64,000 nucleotides of DNA from JAJECS01 sp965243625 (lineage in GTDB: Bacteria; Chloroflexota; UBA11872). Positions 59,974-64,000 of this stretch are shown here, in pieces. The notes under the pieces are model-generated. The model saw only the letters and a program-made list of their open reading frames with translations, ran no database searches and was not told the origin of the DNA. The stretch's first letter is position 1; each line of letters opens with the position of its first letter. Both the position numbers and the translations under genes were made by a program. The stretch spans positions 496,001 to 560,000 of the forward strand of contig CBDEVI010000002.1 in the NCBI GenBank assembly GCA_965243625.1, in the 5' to 3' direction.

Positions 59974-61217
59974 GCGGTCTCCGACTCACGCAGCAGCCGC
60001 ACGGCGGCCTCGGCTTCCAAGTCTTGGAGCAGCTCGCGAAGGTACGTGCGGCGCGTGTCCGCGTCGCCGCCCGCAGTGCCGGCGATGTCGCTCGGCGTGA
60101 TTGCGTCTAGCAGCCTGTCGTCGCTCTCCGCACGTGCCAGCAGCGCCAAGGTCTGACTGAGGAGATTCGGCTGGTCGCGGTGGGCCTCGATGTCAACCGG
60201 CCGGTGCAAGCCGCGGTCGCGCACCTCCACGTCCAGCACGCCCAGGTCTTCGCGCAGCTGCGCGGCCAGCTCGGTGCGTTCGTCGGCGCTGGCGAGCAAC
60301 GGCGCCAGCGGGCAGGCGCCGCGCAGGTCTACTCGCAGGATCCACTCCTGGTCGGCGGCGGCGTCGCGCTGTCGAGCGTTGAACGCCGCGCCCACGGCCC
60401 CGTGCACGTCCGTCAGGTTGCGCGCGGTCTCCAATCCGTGGGGCTCCAGCGATTCCCAGCGCACCGGTGCCAGCGCGTGAAACTCGACTTCCGGTGCCGC
60501 GCCGCGCTCCAGCGTCACCAGCAGCGCGCCCTTGGCGCCCACCTCGCCAAACTGCCGCCCCTGCACGTTGCCCGAATAGAAGACCGGCGGATCGGCCCGC
60601 ACCTCTTGGCGCTGGTGGATGTGCCCCAGCGCCCAGTAGGCATAGCTGGGGTCAAGGCTTTCCAGTGTGGTGGGCGCATAGCGATCGTGCTGCTCGGCCG
60701 CGGCGGCGCTCGTCACCTGCGCGTGCAAGAGCCCCACAGCCGGCTCGGGCCCGGGCGCTGGCGGAAACGCCGCGGCCAGGTCGCGGTCCTCGCGGGGCGT
60801 CTGGTGTCCCGCCGCGACCACCCAGCCCACCACCTCATCCTCACGCTCGATGGCGATCCGCCGCGGCTGGCGCGACGCGACCGGGTGAAAGCGATCCGTT
60901 GGCCAGTCGATTCCCATGGCCCGGTAGTTGGCCCGCCCCGGATCGTGGTTGCCCGTGGCGTAGACCACGGTCAGCCCCGCGCTCGTCGCGCGCGTCAGCT
61001 CATCGACCAGCACGCGCTCCGTCGCCAGCGTTAGCAGGTCGTTGTCGAAGAGGTCTCCGGCGATCAGCAACGCGTCCGCCTGCCGCTCCAGCGCCAGATC
61101 GATCAAGCGGACGAACGCCTCGCGCCCCGCCTCGCGCAGCCGCGCGCGCACCGCCTCGTCGTGACGCCTATACGGCGTGTCGAGGTGGATATCGGCGGCG
61201 TGGACTACGCGAAACAT
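59970..61217 (-). CDS. YhaO-like metallophosphoesterase (SbcD/Mre11-related)
   Basis: 415 residues. Phosphoesterase motifs: HAADIHLDTPYRR, LIAGDLFDND, YATGNHDPGRANY, and HAQVTSAAAAEQ...WALGHIHQRQ. It would be the Mn-dependent nuclease subunit working with the YhaN-like ATPase in DNA end processing or repair. Confidence 0.92.
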   Translation of the reverse strand: MFRVVHAADIHLDTPYRRHDEAVRARLREAGREAFVRLIDLALERQADALLIAGDLFDNDLLTLATERVLVDELTRATSAGLTVVYATGNHDPGRANYRAMGIDWPTDRFHPVASRQPRRIAIEREDEVVGWVVAAGHQTPREDRDLAAAFPPAPGPEPAVGLLHAQVTSAAAAEQHDRYAPTTLESLDPSYAYWALGHIHQRQEVRADPPVFYSGNVQGRQFGEVGAKGALLVTLERGAAPEVEFHALAPVRWESLEPHGLETARNLTDVHGAVGAAFNARQRDAAADQEWILRVDLRGACPLAPLLASADERTELAAQLREDLGVLDVEVRDRGLHRPVDIEAHRDQPNLLSQTLALLARAESDDRLLDAITPSDIAGTAGGDADTRRTYLRELLQDLEAEAAVRLLRESETA

Positions 61218-61575
61218 GCGTCAGCGAATCACTTTGCTCTTCGGCTTCGCGACGAGAGCCCCCGACCGGCACCAGCAATCGGAACTACCGCCATTTCACT
61301 CTGCCGTCTCCTGTTCCCTACCAACAATTGGGCGTGGAGCCACTATGGCTAACGAAGACCTCCGTCGCAATCGTGATGGGCTGCGTCACGTTGAGCGATA
61401 GACTTCCCCTCAGGGAATTCGGGGCAGAGGCTATACAAATGCTGCCGAGCCCCGATTGGGGCAGCACAAGCGGTCTTGACAGCCTCCCCACGCCATCGAG
61501 ACTTGCGCCCTGGCCAACCCGCCGGGAGTGTTTGACCGAAATTCTCTGAAGTACATACATCGCTGGGTCGTGGGA
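61218..61575. other. intergenic region before the Abi_C-like gene
   Basis: No supported gene in 358 bases. It is visibly less GC-rich than the flanking yhaO-like gene, perhaps marking an acquired segment that includes the next gene. Confidence 0.5.
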
Positions 61576-61603
61576 TTGAACATTCGCGAGATCGTGATAT
61601 TCT
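61576..61603 (+). promoter_or_regulatory. promoter of the Abi_C-like gene
   Basis: -35 TTGAAC (61576-61581), 16-base spacer, -10 TATTCT (61598-61603). The same -10 sequence and spacing as the XRE regulator promoter at 25432. Confidence 0.55.
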
Positions 61604-61706
61604 CACTTCAGGGTCCCTGCCGGCACCTGCCCGCTACTTCGCGGCCGTGCGAGCCGGCGTCCCCACAAATCAAATCGACCTGCGACCAGGCTGGGAGGCC
61701 TTGCTA

Positions 61707-62552
61707 ATGCAAGTAGTCGGAGTAACGTCACAGCAGCTCCCGGTAGATGACTCGGTCATCGCCGTAGTGAGCCATATGTTCGACGACCGAAACTCATCTC
61801 GGGAGCCAAGTCATTCACGGATTGAAGGCCACATCAATGCCGTGGGCCTTGAGCCGGGCGATCCGAGAACGCGATCACCGGTCGGCAAGAGGATTCGTGA
61901 CGCCCTGATTTGGGGAATCGAACACGATGCGCGAGCAGCAAGCGAACTTGTCCATCGTCTGGTTGCCGAAGTCCGTGTCTGCGGCGGATTCTGCCCAGAC
62001 TCACCGAACTACCTTGGCACTGGGGCGATCCAGAATGCGCGCGCAGTCTTTGCACGTCTCGGCTTCGAGTTCTCTTCTGGCGGAGAGATTCGGCGGACGA
62101 GGCTTGAGCACTTTCACGGGCCTGAGGTGACGGCGGAACTCCTTGGCTGCGCCCAGCGTGCTAGAGCTGGTGCCGAGGACGCAGTGGTGGACGTGAAGAC
62201 AGGCAAGGACCTCCTCGAATCGACCGTCGCCCATGTGATAGAGCAGCTATCCGGCGACTACAACGAGCGGCTTCGCTTCCCAATATCGCTTAGACAGGCT
62301 TTCACCCTTTTGGGATTGGCTACTCCAGGCGAGCCACGGACCGGCGCTGGCAATCCCCAAAGCGAAGCTGAAATCGCGCTCTATCAACTCGGTTGCGCTG
62401 TCAATCAGTTGCGCAGCTATGCGGGCACCGGAGACGGACGCCCATTCCTACCAACGATCAGTGCCGAGGACTCACGCATCGCAACTGAGGGCTTGGGCTT
62501 GGTCAGTGAGATGCTCCTCCTAAGGCTGTTGTCGAATTCGCTAGAGGCGTGA
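61707..62552 (+). CDS. Abi_C-domain-like (abortive infection) protein
   Basis: 281 residues. The C-terminal about 110 residues follow the abortive-infection C-terminal domain pattern: KTGKDLLESTVAHVIEQLSG, a short lysine-poor helix, then the helical RSYAGTGDGRPFL...ARxA-like stretch closing in MLLLRLLSN. The N-terminal part is unassigned. ATG 61707 is chosen because GGGAGG lies eight bases upstream; GTG 61647 is weaker. It carries its own promoter and follows the yhaO-yhaN-like genes divergently, a setting compatible with phage defence. Confidence 0.6.
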   Translation: MQVVGVTSQQLPVDDSVIAVVSHMFDDRNSSREPSHSRIEGHINAVGLEPGDPRTRSPVGKRIRDALIWGIEHDARAASELVHRLVAEVRVCGGFCPDSPNYLGTGAIQNARAVFARLGFEFSSGGEIRRTRLEHFHGPEVTAELLGCAQRARAGAEDAVVDVKTGKDLLESTVAHVIEQLSGDYNERLRFPISLRQAFTLLGLATPGEPRTGAGNPQSEAEIALYQLGCAVNQLRSYAGTGDGRPFLPTISAEDSRIATEGLGLVSEMLLLRLLSNSLEA

Positions 62553-62618
62553 TGGCCTACAGTTGCCAGGATTGCGGCGGACACTTCGCCGCAGGCAACT
62601 GAAACCCGAAGTATCCCC

Positions 62619-64000
62619 GTGAACGCCGCCGAAGTCCTCGTCGACGCCCTCGAACGCCACGGCGTGCGCTACGTCTTCGGCATTCCCGGCCACGGCAACA
62701 CCAACATCCTCGACGCCATCCACGGCTCCGACCAGATCGACTTCATGCTCGTGCGCCACGAGCAGGCGGCGGCGCACATCGCCGACGGCTACGCGCGCGT
62801 CAGCGGCCAGGTGGGCGTGTGCTGCTCGTCGGTGGGACCGGGCGCGGCCAACATGATCATGGGCATCGCCACGGCCATGTCCACCTCCAGCCCGGTGCTG
62901 GCCATCGTGGGCGCGCCGATCCAGCGCTGGTACGGCCGCGGCCAGCTGCAGGAGACCTCCCGCCCGGACACCGCGCCGGCGGACCAGGCGTTCATGCAGA
63001 TGCTTCAACCCATCACCAAGCGCGTCTGGTCCATCGCCGACCCGCGCACGATTCCAACCGCCGTGCGCAAGGCGTTCACGGCGGCGCAGGTGGGGCGGCC
63101 GGGACCGGTTGGCCTGGAGATTCCCTGGGACCTGCAAGCGGCCGAGGTCGACACGCTGCCCGAGGACCCGGATCCGTTTCCGGCGCGGGCGCGGCCCCGC
63201 GCCGACGCCGAGCTGACCAACCGCGCGGCGAAGCTGCTCATCGACGCGGAGTTCCCCGTCATCATCGCCGGCAACGGCGCACTGATTTCGGGCGCGGGCG
63301 AGGCCGTCACCGCGCTGGCCGAAAGCCTGGGCGCGGCCATCGCCTCCTCGTTCGTTTCCAAGGGCGTGGTGCCCGAGGACCATCCGCTGGCGGTGGGCAT
63401 GGTCGGCTGGCTCGGGCATCCCGTGGCGCACGAGCTGATCCGCGAACGCGCCGACCTGATCCTGGCGGTGGGCTATCGCTTCGCCGACGAGTCCACCAGC
63501 TGGTGGACTGAGGGCAAGCCCTTCGTGCCGCAAAACCGCATCGTCCAGATCGACATCGAGGCCCGTGAGATGGGTCGCGCCGGACCCATCGAGCTGGGGC
63601 TGGAAGGCGACGCGCTGGCGGTGGTCAACGACCTGCGCGAGGCCGTCGAGCGCCTGGGCGGACGGCCATCCGCTAAAGCCGACGCCGCGCTGATCCGCCG
63701 CGCCAAGCAGGCCTACTCACTGGACCTCACTCCGCCCGACGCCACGCCCATGGAACCGCTGCGCGTGGCCGAGCAGGTGCGGCGCACGCTGCCGGACGAC
63801 TCGATCGTCTCCGTCGACACCGGCAACCACGCGCACTACTTCGCCGCGTTCTATCCCATTCGAGCCGGCGGGCGCTTCCTGAATCCGGGCGGCTGGACGC
63901 CGATGGGCTGGGGTCCCACGGCCATCATCGGCGCCAAGCTGGCCCAGCCCGACAAGGCCTGCGTCGCCGTCACCGGCGACGGCGGCTTTCTCATGGTCAA
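62619..64000 (+). CDS. thiamine-pyrophosphate enzyme (acetolactate synthase-like), partial
   Basis: 460 residues up to the window edge; the 3' part is missing. The N-terminal TPP domain shows GVRYVFGIPGHGNTNILDA and the catalytic Glu in RHEQAAAHIADGYAR. The central domain includes GNGALISGAGEAV, and the C-terminal TPP/Mg motif begins GDGGFLMV at the edge. Family members include acetolactate synthase, glyoxylate carboligase and benzoylformate decarboxylase; which one cannot be told. Start GTG 62619. Confidence 0.9.
   Translation, partial: MNAAEVLVDALERHGVRYVFGIPGHGNTNILDAIHGSDQIDFMLVRHEQAAAHIADGYARVSGQVGVCCSSVGPGAANMIMGIATAMSTSSPVLAIVGAPIQRWYGRGQLQETSRPDTAPADQAFMQMLQPITKRVWSIADPRTIPTAVRKAFTAAQVGRPGPVGLEIPWDLQAAEVDTLPEDPDPFPARARPRADAELTNRAAKLLIDAEFPVIIAGNGALISGAGEAVTALAESLGAAIASSFVSKGVVPEDHPLAVGMVGWLGHPVAHELIRERADLILAVGYRFADESTSWWTEGKPFVPQNRIVQIDIEAREMGRAGPIELGLEGDALAVVNDLREAVERLGGRPSAKADAALIRRAKQAYSLDLTPPDATPMEPLRVAEQVRRTLPDDSIVSVDTGNHAHYFAAFYPIRAGGRFLNPGGWTPMGWGPTAIIGAKLAQPDKACVAVTGDGGFLMV

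Noticed and set aside
61318..61606. Leftward open frames of 80-85 codons in the gap before the Abi_C-like gene
   Set aside because: No ribosome-binding site, no recognisable motif, and they oppose a readable promoter.

Overview
The window is GC-rich, densely coded bacterial DNA, most likely from a Chloroflexota member (SAR202-like or a related marine or host-associated lineage). This is an inference. It rests on the long KEVPVE/VEKVV-type stalk of the peptide-type ABC substrate-binding lipoprotein (14243-16480), secreted proteins with a GYPxSQRW...FQxFQ...LQW module, several phytanoyl-CoA dioxygenase-like and TIM-barrel isomerase genes, and a GGM-tailed GroEL. No 16S rRNA is present, so the placement cannot be fixed here. 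One tRNA (Gly-GCC) was found; there is no CRISPR array and no complete insertion sequence.

Layout. 1-2 kb: start of an M81-family gene, then toxin-antitoxin genes (DUF433-HicA-HicB; VapBC with a 34-bp palindromic operator). 2-12 kb: housekeeping and regulation (thioredoxin-like lipoprotein, DtxR-type repressor, groEL with a readable promoter, an Rrf2-JAMM-LarE sulfur operon, an orphan histidine kinase, an orphan Phd antitoxin). 12-24 kb: a histidine phosphatase, then an uptake/catabolic locus: a divergent substrate-binding protein plus PhyH dioxygenase, and a TIM-barrel isomerase plus DppBCDF-type transporter. This locus is bounded by two copies of a small TIR-flanked element, one of which truncates a Gfo/Idh/MocA gene. 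24-26 kb: integrase fragment, tRNA-Gly and an XRE-type regulator with face-to-face promoters, probably the scar of an integrated element. 26-40 kb: carbohydrate-type enzymes, GNATs, DMT and MFS exporters, and a tandemly duplicated PhyH unit whose upstream small gene has collapsed to 15 codons in one copy.

40.3-53.2 kb is the standout: five co-directional genes for exported proteins, four of them built from plant-receptor-type leucine-rich repeats (about 98 repeats in 8 capped modules). The fifth is a gluzincin-type metalloprotease that shares its whole N-terminal export domain with the fourth LRR protein, giving a domain-swapped pair. No such cluster is known to me as a named system. An extracellular recognition or adhesion role is the best guess.

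53-64 kb: an orphan MalK-type ATPase, three more toxin-antitoxin loci (one antitoxin duplicated with its toxin deleted), a YhaO-YhaN (SbcCD-like) pair, an Abi_C-like gene with its own promoter, and a thiamine-pyrophosphate enzyme running off the right edge. Several families of short palindromic repeats fill the intergenic space throughout.
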